From a virus, in IMG/VR virus record IMGVR_UViG_3300030380_002955, positions 1 to 50,100 of that record: a stretch of 50,100 bases of DNA; one strand, 5' to 3'. Of the stretch, positions 8,298-16,167 are shown in pieces. Position 1 is the first letter of the stretch, and every line of letters starts with the position of its first letter. The position numbers were made by a program, and so were the translations under genes. The notes beneath the pieces were generated by a model. The model made no database searches. It was given only the letters and a program-made list of their open reading frames with translations, and had not been told where the DNA came from.

Positions 8298-8591
8298 ATG
8301 CCAACTTATGTTTACCCAACAGATAGTGAAAATTTGTTGATTAATGATGCTAATTTTAGACAAAATGCATATAATGATATGCAAGATTTTGCATCAAAGA
8401 TTCAAGAAATAATAAGTGGTAATGTTGTAACTATGTCTCAAGAAGAACTTGACACAATGTCAGATGATTATAAACGAGACGTTGTCAGCCATAATACGGC
8501 TTTTTTAGAGACTTTGGTTGCCTATGATGTTTGGACAACTGAAGATATGACGACAGTTAATAATGCAATCACAAATGGCAATGCTTATTAG
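8298..8591 (+). CDS. small hypothetical tail-region protein
   Basis: A 97-residue acidic, mostly helical protein of no family I recognise. It has no signal peptide or membrane segment. It has an AGGAG ribosome site and follows the adhesin gene. Similar small helical proteins next to fibre genes sometimes act as fibre chaperones or attachment factors, but nothing in the sequence proves that here. Confidence 0.6.
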   Translation: MPTYVYPTDSENLLINDANFRQNAYNDMQDFASKIQEIISGNVVTMSQEELDTMSDDYKRDVVSHNTAFLETLVAYDVWTTEDMTTVNNAITNGNAY

Positions 8592-8606
8592 ATAAATCCT
8601 TAATAT

Positions 8607-8635
8607 TTGTAAAAGAACCTTTTATATGTTAGATT
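8607..8635 (+). promoter_or_regulatory. possible sigma-70 promoter before oxygenase genes
   Basis: TTGTAA at 8607-8612 and TAGATT at 8630-8635 are separated by 17 bases in the 80-base gap before the first oxygenase gene. The match is moderate and lacks the shared box seen at the early promoters, so it may be a late or constitutive internal promoter, or chance in AT-rich DNA. Confidence 0.35.
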
Positions 8636-8671
8636 TTAAAAAAGTCATTATGTTTAAAAGGGGAAAAAACA

Positions 8672-9415
8672 ATGAATGATTTAACTAACAATATTAGACT
8701 TAAGTCTTCTGCAAATCCTAATCTTATTCAATCTACATCTTCTGCAAATAGAACTATAGAAACACCACGACAGAAATGGAAAGTAAAAGTTATGAAAGAT
8801 GGCAAAACACCTTTTGTACTCTTTGATAAGTGGTATACACCTAATGAAGAAAAAAATATTTGGAAAGAATTAGATTGGTATTCATCTCAAGATAATATTG
8901 AAAGAGCAGAAAATACTTATGTTGCAACATATGATGATGGCACACCAAAATCCAAAGCATCTCGTTTTCACATTCAAGAGTTTTTTACACAAAAAGGACT
9001 ACAAAGAAGTCATGTTTTTAATTATATGTATAAACAAAGAACACCAGAATTCCATGATATTGTAGGACAAATAAAACCTTTTTGTAATAGCTTTTTTTCT
9101 ACAAATTCAGATAGTACATTGATTCATTATTATGAAGATAGTGAATATTATGATGCACACTACGATAATTATGCATGGACTATGCTTATATGGTTTGTAA
9201 AAGAACCAAGACTATTTAATGGTGGTGATTTTGAATTTACTGACTCTAAACTGAAAGTAAAACTAAAACACAATAGAGCAATATTTTTTCCTTCTATGTT
9301 TGAACATAGAGTAACCCGAATTAAGATGAAAACAGAACCAAAAGAAGTTGGCTATGGTAGGTATTCAATAACACATTTTTATATTTCTGTGCCTTCTGGA
9401 AATATTAGAGATTAA
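8672..9415 (+). CDS. 2OG-Fe(II) oxygenase (prolyl-4-hydroxylase-like)
   Basis: A 247-residue protein whose C-terminal half is a 2-oxoglutarate/Fe(II) dioxygenase fold. The iron ligands H163-x-D165 (in YYDAHYDNYAW) and H212 (MFEHRV), and the 2OG-binding R230 (YGRYSITHF), are all present with normal spacing, and NGGDFEF lies between them. The family hydroxylates protein side chains or small molecules using oxygen and 2-oxoglutarate. The N-terminal 130 residues are less clear and may bind substrate. It has an AGGGG ribosome site and sits 3 bases before a second oxygenase. The target is unknown. Location between tail fibres and lysis genes suggests virion or envelope modification rather than DNA metabolism. 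Confidence 0.85.
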   Translation: MNDLTNNIRLKSSANPNLIQSTSSANRTIETPRQKWKVKVMKDGKTPFVLFDKWYTPNEEKNIWKELDWYSSQDNIERAENTYVATYDDGTPKSKASRFHIQEFFTQKGLQRSHVFNYMYKQRTPEFHDIVGQIKPFCNSFFSTNSDSTLIHYYEDSEYYDAHYDNYAWTMLIWFVKEPRLFNGGDFEFTDSKLKVKLKHNRAIFFPSMFEHRVTRIKMKTEPKEVGYGRYSITHFYISVPSGNIRD

Positions 9416-9418
9416 AAA

Positions 9419-10027
9419 ATGCAGATAGCTGAACAAAATATACGAACTGTGCCAAATGCAGAACATATGTTCTGGGTTTTTAAAAATGTCCTTAATAAAG
9501 AAACGTGTCAACGTATAATAGATTTAGGTAAAGAGAAATGGATAAAAGGTAGAATAGTAAAGAAAGAGGACAGTGCAGGAACTGTAGCCACAGAAATAAG
9601 AAGTTCAGATGTGGCTTGGTCTGATGATGATTGGCTTTACGACATTTGTTGGGATTTTCTTAATACTGCAAATGTAAATTCAAATTGGAATTTTCAAATA
9701 AGTGCTTGTGAAGCTATGCAGATAACTAGATATAGAAAGAATGGGTTTTACGACTTTCATCAAGATGGTAATGGATTTACTAGACTTAATATACCAGAAG
9801 ATGAACTTATACATGGAACAACAAGAAAGTTATCTATGACCATTATACTTAATGAAAATTATGAAGGAGGTGAGTTTGAATTTTTTGACCACGATAATAA
9901 TTTAATTAAAGAAAAAATGGGTACTGTTATTGTATTTCCTTCTTATATGTTACATAGAGTTAGATCAGTAACAAAAGGAATTAGATATTCATTAGTTGCT
10001 TGGTTTTCAGGCGAACCATTTAAATAA
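9419..10027 (+). CDS. second 2OG-Fe(II) oxygenase (prolyl-4-hydroxylase-like)
   Basis: A 202-residue protein that covers one dioxygenase domain. The iron ligands H114-x-D116 (FYDFHQDGNG) and H179 (YMLHRV) and the 2OG-binding R189 (GIRYSLVAW) are all intact, with EGGEFEFFD before the distal histidine. The pattern is that of prolyl-4-hydroxylase/PiuC-like enzymes of marine phages. It shares the same motif order as its upstream neighbour but is too diverged to be a recent duplicate by eye. It is translationally close to that neighbour (3 bases). The substrate cannot be inferred. Candidates are a fibre protein, a host protein or a nutrient-related small molecule. Confidence 0.87.
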   Translation: MQIAEQNIRTVPNAEHMFWVFKNVLNKETCQRIIDLGKEKWIKGRIVKKEDSAGTVATEIRSSDVAWSDDDWLYDICWDFLNTANVNSNWNFQISACEAMQITRYRKNGFYDFHQDGNGFTRLNIPEDELIHGTTRKLSMTIILNENYEGGEFEFFDHDNNLIKEKMGTVIVFPSYMLHRVRSVTKGIRYSLVAWFSGEPFK

Positions 10028-10041
10028 GAGAGATTATATTA

Positions 10042-10356
10042 ATGGCAAAAAAATCATTACAGAAAAATAGCAAATATAATGAATATGACATTGATGGAGA
10101 TGGTGTTGTTACAGATGCCGAGCTTGAAAATGCTAAATCTATCAAAGAAACAGAACAACTTCTAAGAAAACAACTGGCTCAATTGAGAATTGCACGATAT
10201 ACACTAATTGGTATGGGTGTGTTTACAGTAGCTTGTTTCTTTATTCCTCTAGATAGGCTAGAAGCGATGAGTGATATATCTAATCTTTTTTACATTTCTG
10301 GTGCTGGAATAGTAGGTGCATATATGGGTGCATCGGCTTTTATGAGTAGAAAATAA
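10042..10356 (+). CDS. membrane protein with EF-hand loop
   Basis: A 104-residue protein in three parts. Residues 16-27 (DIDGDGVVTDAE) form a canonical 12-residue EF-hand loop with Asp at positions 1, 3 and 5, Gly at 6 and Glu at 12. Residues 28-52 form a charged helix. Two hydrophobic segments follow (about 53-70 and 83-100). Calcium-binding loops fused to a small membrane domain suggest a membrane-bound, possibly Ca-responsive lysis or envelope factor. Location among the holin and lysozyme genes supports a lysis role, but this is inference. Its stop overlaps the next start by one base. Confidence 0.78.
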   Translation: MAKKSLQKNSKYNEYDIDGDGVVTDAELENAKSIKETEQLLRKQLAQLRIARYTLIGMGVFTVACFFIPLDRLEAMSDISNLFYISGAGIVGAYMGASAFMSRK

Positions 10357-10568
10357 TGTTTAAGGCTTTGGTAACTATTTGTGTAATAGGAATACCAAAT
10401 AATTGTCAAGTCCTAGAGGATCAACTGGGACCATATGAAACAGAGTTTGAGTGTAAACAAAGAGCTTTAGCAATTAGTAGACAAGTGCATCAATATTATC
10501 CATTATGGAAATCAACAAAATATAGATGCCAAAAACTACCTGTAGGGAGGCTGAAATGGAAAATATGA
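10356..10568 (+). CDS. small cysteine-containing hypothetical protein
   Basis: A 70-residue protein with four cysteines (in TICVIG, NNCQVL, FECKQR and YRCQK) and a short hydrophobic N-terminus. The composition would fit a small exported or periplasmic disulfide protein, although the N-terminal segment is short for a signal peptide. It starts on the last base of the upstream stop and overlaps the next small gene by 13 bases. No family recognised. Confidence 0.6.
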   Translation: MFKALVTICVIGIPNNCQVLEDQLGPYETEFECKQRALAISRQVHQYYPLWKSTKYRCQKLPVGRLKWKI

Positions 10569-10702
10569 TATTAGATGCATGGAATGATCTTAGTTATCTA
10601 GAAGGTGCATTATTTACATTGTGGTTATTTATCCTTTATTATGGTAAAGTTTGGATAGATAGCAAGTTTAGAAGAAAGGAATGCAAATGCTCACCGCACT
10701 AA
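10556..10702 (+). CDS. small single-pass membrane protein, lysis region
   Basis: A 48-residue reading frame starting at the ATG at 10556, with GGGAGG 5 bases upstream. After an acidic N-terminus (MENMILDAWNDLSYLEGA), residues 17-34 form a single aromatic-rich membrane segment (ALFTLWLFILYYGKVWI), followed by a basic tail. It overlaps the upstream gene by 13 bases and the holin gene start by 16 bases. A good ribosome site, membrane topology and position make it a likely holin partner or antiholin. The function is inferred from place only. Confidence 0.6.
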   Translation: MENMILDAWNDLSYLEGALFTLWLFILYYGKVWIDSKFRRKECKCSPH

Positions 10703-11094
10703 TCGGGCCAGTTTCAAACCTTCTTGGTAAATTTATTGAGGATAAAGACCAAAAGAACAAGTTGGCACACGATCTAGCCACTATTGCACAGAAACACGCT
10801 CAGGAACTTGCAAAAGGTCAAATAGAGGCTAACGTACAACAAGCGAAACATCCTAGCTTATTTGTTGCAGGAGCACGACCAGCGATTATGTGGATATGTG
10901 CTTTAGGTTTATTTACACAGTTTTTTATTATGCCTATAGCAGAATGGGCAACAAGTGTCTGGGCTCCAGAGGTTTTGCTTCCAGAACTTAATACTGGTGA
11001 ACTTATGACTTTAACGCTTTCGCTTCTGGGACTTGGTGGCATGAGATCATTTGAAAAAACAAAAGGTATAGCCAGAGAGAATATGAAAAAGTGA
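10687..11094 (+). CDS. holin, GTA-type three-TM family
   Basis: A 135-residue protein matching the three-transmembrane holin family of gene transfer agents and phages (PF11351, from memory). It has an N-terminal amphipathic segment, a charged helix (KDQKNKLAHDLATIAQKHAQELAKGQ), then HPSLFVAGARPAIMWICALG followed by further hydrophobic segments, and the C-terminal signature LLGLGGMRSFEK. It would make holes in the inner membrane so that the lysozyme two genes downstream reaches the wall. I use the ATG at 10687. The ATG at 10681 directly abuts the AAGGA ribosome site, while 10687 has normal 6-base spacing. Confidence 0.87.
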   Translation: MLTALIGPVSNLLGKFIEDKDQKNKLAHDLATIAQKHAQELAKGQIEANVQQAKHPSLFVAGARPAIMWICALGLFTQFFIMPIAEWATSVWAPEVLLPELNTGELMTLTLSLLGLGGMRSFEKTKGIARENMKK

Positions 11095-11192
11095 TGTGGA
11101 CATGGTTGAAATTGTCAAAATTCTTTAATAAAATTGGTAATTATTTTTATTATCGTCATGTACAATGTGTAAAACGTAGGCAAGGTAAATAA
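11094..11192 (+). CDS. 32-residue basic micro-protein between holin and lysozyme
   Basis: A short frame (MWTWLKLSKFFNKIGNYFYY then a basic tail) that starts in the ATGA overlap with the holin stop and whose TAA overlaps the lysozyme ATG by one base. Both junctions are the kind used for translational coupling, and the peptide is an aromatic, basic amphipathic helix. It may only relay ribosomes to the lysozyme gene, or it may be a membrane-active peptide. Coding status is likely but not certain. Confidence 0.5.
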   Translation: MWTWLKLSKFFNKIGNYFYYRHVQCVKRRQGK

Positions 11193-11635
11193 TGGACATA
11201 GATAAATTAAAAAACGAATTGATAGCCGATGAAGGAGTAAAATACGAAATATACTTAGATCATTTAGGTTACAAAACTTTTGGCTGCGGGCATTTATGTA
11301 AAGCTACAGATCCAGAGAATGATATGGATGTAGGCACAGAAGTAAGCGAAGAAAGAGTTAGCGAGTGTTTTGAGCAAGATTTAGAGAAGGTTATTGAAGA
11401 TTGCAGAATACTATATGAACATTTTGATGATCTTCCAGAAGATGCAAAAAGAATAATTGCAAATATGATGTTTAATCTGGGCCGCCCAAGATTGACCAAA
11501 TTTCGTAAAATGTATGAAGCCGTGATGGATGCGAACTGGATTGAAGCCGCAATTCAAATGGAAGACTCAAAATGGGCAAGACAGGTTCCAAATAGAGCAC
11601 AAAGACTTTGTGAGAGAATGAGGAATGTAGCATAA
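11192..11635 (+). CDS. T4-type lysozyme (endolysin, GH24)
   Basis: A 147-residue muramidase of the T4 lysozyme type. The catalytic Glu is E14 (IADEG), followed by D23 and T29 in YLDHLGYKTFGCGHL, the same spacing as E11, D20 and T26 of T4 lysozyme. The second lobe contains the family pattern MMFNLGRPRLTKF and WARQVPNRAQRL. It cleaves the glycan backbone of peptidoglycan at lysis. No signal peptide is present, so it depends on the holin at 10687. Its start is coupled to the micro-protein upstream, and its last base overlaps the nozzle gene start. Confidence 0.92.
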   Translation: MDIDKLKNELIADEGVKYEIYLDHLGYKTFGCGHLCKATDPENDMDVGTEVSEERVSECFEQDLEKVIEDCRILYEHFDDLPEDAKRIIANMMFNLGRPRLTKFRKMYEAVMDANWIEAAIQMEDSKWARQVPNRAQRLCERMRNVA

Positions 11636-13518
11636 TGCCTTTAGTACCATTACAATTTAAAGCTGGAATAGTAAAAGACATAACAGAATATGCTTCTGGT
11701 CAAGCTGGTTTTTATACAGATGGTAATCTTGTTAGATTTAGAAATGGCTTTCCAGAAAAAGTAGGTGGATGGCTAGAAGAAACATATGCATTCACTGCAG
11801 ATCAAGACACTCCAACAACTGTAACTGGTAAGCCAAAACATTTAGTGGCTTGGAGAGCTATATCAGATAGTTTTGATAGAATTATTGTAGGTACACATAA
11901 TCATTTGTATGTAATTAATAATGGCGTATTTAATGATATTACACCATTAAGAAAGACAACTAGCAATATGACTAATCCTTTAGTAGTGACTAATGGTAGT
12001 TCAGTTGTAACTGTTACAGATACAAGTCATGGTGCACAAACTAATGATTTTATAGTTATCAAGGATGCGACTGCAGTTGGTGGGATAAGTGCAGATACTT
12101 TAAACAGACTAGAAGGCTACCAAATAACTAAGGTAGATGATAACACATACACATTTGTAGCTGGTAGCCAAGCAAGTAGTGGAGCAACTGGTGGTGGAAC
12201 TGCAATAGATATACAATATTTAATTGGCAATTCAGAAGGCGTAGGTTTTGAAAGTTCAGATCCAGCACTTGGATATGGTGTTGGGTCTTGGGGTGAAGGC
12301 ACTTGGGGTACTGCTAGAGATGTGGCATCAAGCAGTGTAAGTATAGATGCGACTAATTGGTCACTTGAATTATTTGGTGAAGATGTGCTTATAAATAACA
12401 GAGGTGGTAGATTATATTATTGGGATACGTCTTTAGGAGATGATGCTAGAGCAGTATTAGCCTCTTCTTTGTCTGGTGCCAGTGGTATACCTACAAAAAT
12501 AAGAACAATAGCAGTGTCTTTTCCAGATCGTCATGTAATAGCTGGGGGAACAAATGATTTAACTAATGGTGAAATAGATCCAATGTTAGTAAGATTTTCA
12601 GATCAAGAAGATTTTACAGTATTTACGCCTACATCCACCAATACTGCAGGTGACCAAAGGCTTGAAATAGGCTCAAAAATAATTGCACTAACACCTACAA
12701 AAGATGAGATGTTTATACAAACTGATGAAGCCGCATATGGTATGAACTTTGTCGGGCCGCCCTTTACGTTTTCTTTTAGACTTTTAGCAGTGAATTGTGG
12801 AGCAGTAGCTTTACATGGAACTGCTAATGTTGATGGAGATGTTTATTGGATAGGTAGGAGCAATTTCTTTGTTTATGATGGCGTAATAAAAGAGTTACCA
12901 TGTTCAGTGCAGTATTATGTATTTGATAGAATGCAAAAAAGATATTTTGATAAAATATATGTAGGTCACAATAAAAAATATAATGAAGTGACTTGGTTCT
13001 ATGTCAGCGAAGATAATACAGTAGAAGACAACCCAGAGCCTGATAGTTATGTAACATTCAATTATCAAGATGGTGCTTGGACTATTGGATCTTTAGCAAG
13101 GAACGTATGGCATGATGCACAAGGCTTTAGACAAGTGCCTTTTGCTTTTGACGCTGATGGTAAATTATATAATCACGAAACTGGAACTAGTGATAATGGT
13201 AGTGCCATGAATGCACACATAGAATCAGGTGATGTAGAATTAGATTCTGCAGGAGAAAATTTGTTTTTAGTTGATAAAATAATTCCAGATGCAACCATGA
13301 ATAGTAACACAAATCTGTTTATACAACTTAAAACAAGAAAGTATCCTAACGCTACAGAAATTACAAAGGGTGCATTTACAGTAACTTCAGAGACACAAAA
13401 GATAAGCACAAGAGCAAAAGGTAGGCAAATGGCTATTAGATTTTTTAGTACTGGAACACAAGATCAATGGTTACTAGGCGATTTTAGAATAAACGCTAGA
13501 AAAGATGGTATGAGATGA
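11635..13518 (+). CDS. tail nozzle / stabilisation protein (P22 gp10-like)
   Basis: A 627-residue protein with the family opening KDITEYASGQAGFYTDGNLVRFRNGFPEKVGGW, here shown by its parts TEYASGQAGF and GNLVRFRNG near residues 17-36, followed by repeated beta blades typical of the P22 gp10 / T7 gp12 tail-tube protein. Blade-like elements include HLVAWRAISDSFDRIIVGTH, NRGGRLYYWD, FSDQEDFTVF and DGAWTIGSLARNVWHD. Six copies would form the nozzle below the gp4-like adaptor ring. A central GYGVGSWGEGTWG insert resembles the WGxGxWG ending of the repeat protein at 3691. It overlaps the next short gene by 4 bases. Confidence 0.87.
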   Translation: MPLVPLQFKAGIVKDITEYASGQAGFYTDGNLVRFRNGFPEKVGGWLEETYAFTADQDTPTTVTGKPKHLVAWRAISDSFDRIIVGTHNHLYVINNGVFNDITPLRKTTSNMTNPLVVTNGSSVVTVTDTSHGAQTNDFIVIKDATAVGGISADTLNRLEGYQITKVDDNTYTFVAGSQASSGATGGGTAIDIQYLIGNSEGVGFESSDPALGYGVGSWGEGTWGTARDVASSSVSIDATNWSLELFGEDVLINNRGGRLYYWDTSLGDDARAVLASSLSGASGIPTKIRTIAVSFPDRHVIAGGTNDLTNGEIDPMLVRFSDQEDFTVFTPTSTNTAGDQRLEIGSKIIALTPTKDEMFIQTDEAAYGMNFVGPPFTFSFRLLAVNCGAVALHGTANVDGDVYWIGRSNFFVYDGVIKELPCSVQYYVFDRMQKRYFDKIYVGHNKKYNEVTWFYVSEDNTVEDNPEPDSYVTFNYQDGAWTIGSLARNVWHDAQGFRQVPFAFDADGKLYNHETGTSDNGSAMNAHIESGDVELDSAGENLFLVDKIIPDATMNSNTNLFIQLKTRKYPNATEITKGAFTVTSETQKISTRAKGRQMAIRFFSTGTQDQWLLGDFRINARKDGMR

Positions 13519-13679
13519 TTAGGCTTCCATCACCTACAGGAATAGATAATTATCTTAGATGGGCAAGACAACTTATCCAATCTCTAGAATTACAACAAAA
13601 ATCAAATGAACTTACCACAAGTGGTGCAACAAAAGATGCAGAAAATAAATCAGAAGCAGTGAGTTGGTTTAATGGCTAA
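13515..13679 (+). CDS. small hypothetical protein in tail module
   Basis: A 54-residue frame starting MIRLPSPTGIDNYLRWARQL, with a 4-base ATGA overlap on the nozzle gene stop and an 8-base overlap into the next gene. It is a helical, amphipathic peptide without membrane segment or signal. The double overlap argues for a real, coupled gene. The N-terminal LPSP and YLRWARQLIQSLE pattern looks like a short virion-associated helix. Family unknown. Confidence 0.6.
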   Translation: MIRLPSPTGIDNYLRWARQLIQSLELQQKSNELTTSGATKDAENKSEAVSWFNG

Positions 13680-13995
13680 TAATTACAAAAATGCAAAGGT
13701 AGATTTAGTAAATACAAATGTAACTACATTATATACTGCTCCAGCCGCACACACTGCAATATTTAAATCTATACTTGTTTCTAACGATAGTGGTAGCTCT
13801 GATACAATCACCTTGACAATTACTGATAGTGCCAGTGCAGTTTTTAGTGTATATAAGGTAAAGAGTGTAGCGTCAAACGCCACAGAAGAATTGCTAACAC
13901 AACCATTGGTTGTTATGGAGAGTGAAATTTTAAAGGTTACTGCAGGAGCATCAAATAGACTTCACGTTGTTGGCAGTTTCTTAGAGATTACATAA
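13672..13995 (+). CDS. small beta-rich structural protein
   Basis: A 107-residue protein with a regular beta pattern (VTTLYTAPAAHTAIFKSILVSN, then TITLTITDSASAVFSVYKV and ILKVTAGASNRLHVVGSFLEI). This fits a single jelly-roll or sandwich virion protein, as found near nozzle and ejection genes. It has no signal peptide. It overlaps the upstream small gene by 8 bases and precedes the first internal protein by 10 bases. A role as tail knob or fibre-binding protein is possible. Confidence 0.68.
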   Translation: MANNYKNAKVDLVNTNVTTLYTAPAAHTAIFKSILVSNDSGSSDTITLTITDSASAVFSVYKVKSVASNATEELLTQPLVVMESEILKVTAGASNRLHVVGSFLEIT

Positions 13996-14005
13996 GGAGA
14001 GTTTT

Positions 14006-15397
14006 ATGGCAGTAGATGACGAATTTGGTGTATTTAACAATATTTTAAATCTTGATGGCACTACATCAAACGATGATGATGACAATATTCCAATCAACTA
14101 CAATGTCTATCAAGTAAAGTCACAAACTCCAACTATGTCAGATCAAGACATACAAAGACTATATGGTACAGATGCTTTTCCAGTATTTCAATGGGCAAAG
14201 AAGATAAAGACTGGAGAAAGAACATATAAACCAGGCGATGAATATGACGAAGACATGATGGAAAAGTACAGAAAGATTGGTAACTTACCACCTGGATTTT
14301 TATCAGCACAAGAGATTATAGCACAACAAGCCTTACAAGGAACTGCAGGACAAATTGGTACAATGGTTGGGTCTAGCATAGGTGCAGAAATATCAAACCC
14401 ATATGCGACTGGTGATATGCTAGATAAGATTGGCAGTGGTATTATGAAGACTGGGCGAGATACTACACTTGAACAAATAAACAATGCAAGATTTGGTAAC
14501 TTGCCAGAAAAATCACAAAATTTAATAAAATCCTTTGGTTTAGAAGATAATTATATAAGAGAACTTAGTAGTGAGAAGTTAGCTAAAGCAACTGGAAATT
14601 TAGCTCAATTTGAAAGAGGAAAAGCCACTGGAACATTACTTGAAACTTCTAAAGGTAGTGGAACATTTGTACCTACAGATGATTTTGGTAAAGCAAGAAA
14701 TTTTGCATATGGCGATGAGACTAGTGGTTTTCCAGAAGGATTTGACCCAACATTAGATAGCAAAGATGGTTTAGCTCCATTAAACACTGTTACAGAGGCA
14801 TCAACTTTAGGCACTGTTACTGACAGATTAAATCCTTTTACAGATGCTGGATCAGCAAATGTAACATCTAGTGGAGTAGGTGCTGGACTTAACTTTGTTA
14901 GCAGAGTTGCCTCTGGACAAGATATAGATGATGCCGCAAAGTCAGCCGCAGATGCTGGATTGGTACAATATGCAACAACTGCACTACTAGCCGCAACACC
15001 ACTAGCACCATTCTCAACTATAATAGGTGGCGTTGTTGGTGGTTTTGTAGGTAGAGTTATATGTAACGAACTTATGAGACAAGGCATAATGGATAGAAAA
15101 CAAGTGGTATTAGACTACAAGTTTACTAGAGATTATCTAACACCAACTCATGTATCAGGTTATCATGTATGGGCAGTATGGATGGTCAAGCAAATGAGAA
15201 AAGGTAGACTAGTTGGACTTTGGTCACATATAGCAGGGCATAGAGCTAAAGAAATAGCTTATATTTATGGCGAAAGAGACAAGCCAGATTACTTAGGTAA
15301 ATTATATAGAAAAATCCTAGAGCCTATCTGTTGGACTATAGGTACTTTTTGTAAAGAAACAGATTGGTCAATATTATATAGAAAGAAGGAGGTCTAA
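14006..15397 (+). CDS. internal/ejection protein with conserved C-terminal domain
   Basis: A 463-residue protein. The N-terminal two thirds are polar and variable. Residues 310-350 contain a small-residue, membrane-prone stretch (TALLAATPLAPFSTIIGGVVGGFVG). Residues 351-455 form a helical domain with ICNELMRQG, GYHVWAVWMVKQMRKG, HRAKEIAYIYGE and ICWTIGTF. The same domain arrangement closes the unrelated protein at 40884, where it begins YICTALYEMGEMKKY. Its position after the nozzle gene, together with a membrane-prone segment, suggests an internal virion protein ejected into the host envelope. The name rests on context. The domain itself is unnamed to me. Confidence 0.68.
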   Translation: MAVDDEFGVFNNILNLDGTTSNDDDDNIPINYNVYQVKSQTPTMSDQDIQRLYGTDAFPVFQWAKKIKTGERTYKPGDEYDEDMMEKYRKIGNLPPGFLSAQEIIAQQALQGTAGQIGTMVGSSIGAEISNPYATGDMLDKIGSGIMKTGRDTTLEQINNARFGNLPEKSQNLIKSFGLEDNYIRELSSEKLAKATGNLAQFERGKATGTLLETSKGSGTFVPTDDFGKARNFAYGDETSGFPEGFDPTLDSKDGLAPLNTVTEASTLGTVTDRLNPFTDAGSANVTSSGVGAGLNFVSRVASGQDIDDAAKSAADAGLVQYATTALLAATPLAPFSTIIGGVVGGFVGRVICNELMRQGIMDRKQVVLDYKFTRDYLTPTHVSGYHVWAVWMVKQMRKGRLVGLWSHIAGHRAKEIAYIYGERDKPDYLGKLYRKILEPICWTIGTFCKETDWSILYRKKEV

Positions 15398-15399
15398 CT

Positions 15400-15732
15400 A
15401 TGGCTGAAGAAATGAATAATATGGGTGAAAACCCACCTATGGAAAGCCAAATGCAAATGGGTGCTGAACAAGAGGCAAGGCAAAAGATTATGGGGTCTTC
15501 CAATACAGTTGCAACCATTCTTATGTCTAGACTTATGGAAATGTCACCAAATGAATTACAAATGCTAGATAAGGCTATTACGCCAGACGTAGCAAAAGTA
15601 TTGATTAAATTACTTCCAGAGTTAAAAGATTTAATTGATGCAGTTGAGCAAGGTGGTGTTGCAGATGCAATGCCTGAAGATCAGAAGATGGATGATATGC
15701 CAGAGCAAATGGGTGCTTTAGGCAGTATGTAA
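15400..15732 (+). CDS. methionine-rich acidic small protein
   Basis: A 110-residue acidic protein with about 16% Met by eye, in clusters (MNNMGENPPMESQMQMG and MPEDQKMDDMPEQMGALGSM). The middle (SRLMEMSPNELQMLDKAITPDVAKVLIKLLPELKDLID) is one or two amphipathic helices. The last seven residues are MGALGSM, matching the end region of the 890-residue protein at 46405. It resembles the Met-rich protein at 40365 in composition. A scaffold-like or virion cargo role is plausible but unproved. It has an AAGGAGG ribosome site, and its stop overlaps the next ATG. Confidence 0.7.
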   Translation: MAEEMNNMGENPPMESQMQMGAEQEARQKIMGSSNTVATILMSRLMEMSPNELQMLDKAITPDVAKVLIKLLPELKDLIDAVEQGGVADAMPEDQKMDDMPEQMGALGSM

Positions 15733-16166
15733 TGATAAGAAGAGCTAATGTTTTAGATACGTCAGCCTTAATCTTTATGTTAAATGAGATGCATAAAGAG
15801 ACAGAAGTTGAAGTTCCTAAGATAAATACTCATAAGTTAATAAATAAAATAAATGATTTATTGCATAGGGGTTTGGTTTTAGTGGCAGTAAAAGACAATA
15901 AAATAGTTGGATCAATAGCTGGAATGGAAGTTACTGACTGGTGGTCTGACGAAAAATATATTTCTGACACTTGGTTTTACGTCTTTCCAAACGAAAGAAA
16001 ATCAAATTTTGCAAAAAATTTATGTATTGACTTTATAAAAATAGCAAAAGAGGCTAAACTAAAAGTTAGATTAGGTCATATTTTTTCTGGTGATTTAGAA
16101 CGAAAAGATAATTTTTATTCTAAATTAGATCTAGTTAAGATAGGATCAACTTATATGGAGAAATAA
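15732..16166 (+). CDS. GNAT-family acetyltransferase
   Basis: A 144-residue single-domain protein with the GNAT order. It has an N-terminal MIRRANVLDTSALIFMLNEM helix, the strand pair LVLVAVKDNKIVGSIAGMEV, the strand DTWFYVFPNER, then the helix of the acyl-CoA site (KSNFAKNLCIDFIKIAKEA) and a final strand-helix. The usual Q/R-x-x-G-x-G/A loop is degenerate (ERKSNFA). The family transfers acyl groups from acyl-CoA to amines. In this position it may modify a virion or host protein, or serve as a structural version of the fold. It sits between a Met-rich protein and an ejection protein, with 1-base coupling on the 5' side. Confidence 0.75.
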   Translation: MIRRANVLDTSALIFMLNEMHKETEVEVPKINTHKLINKINDLLHRGLVLVAVKDNKIVGSIAGMEVTDWWSDEKYISDTWFYVFPNERKSNFAKNLCIDFIKIAKEAKLKVRLGHIFSGDLERKDNFYSKLDLVKIGSTYMEK

Positions 16167-16167
16167 T

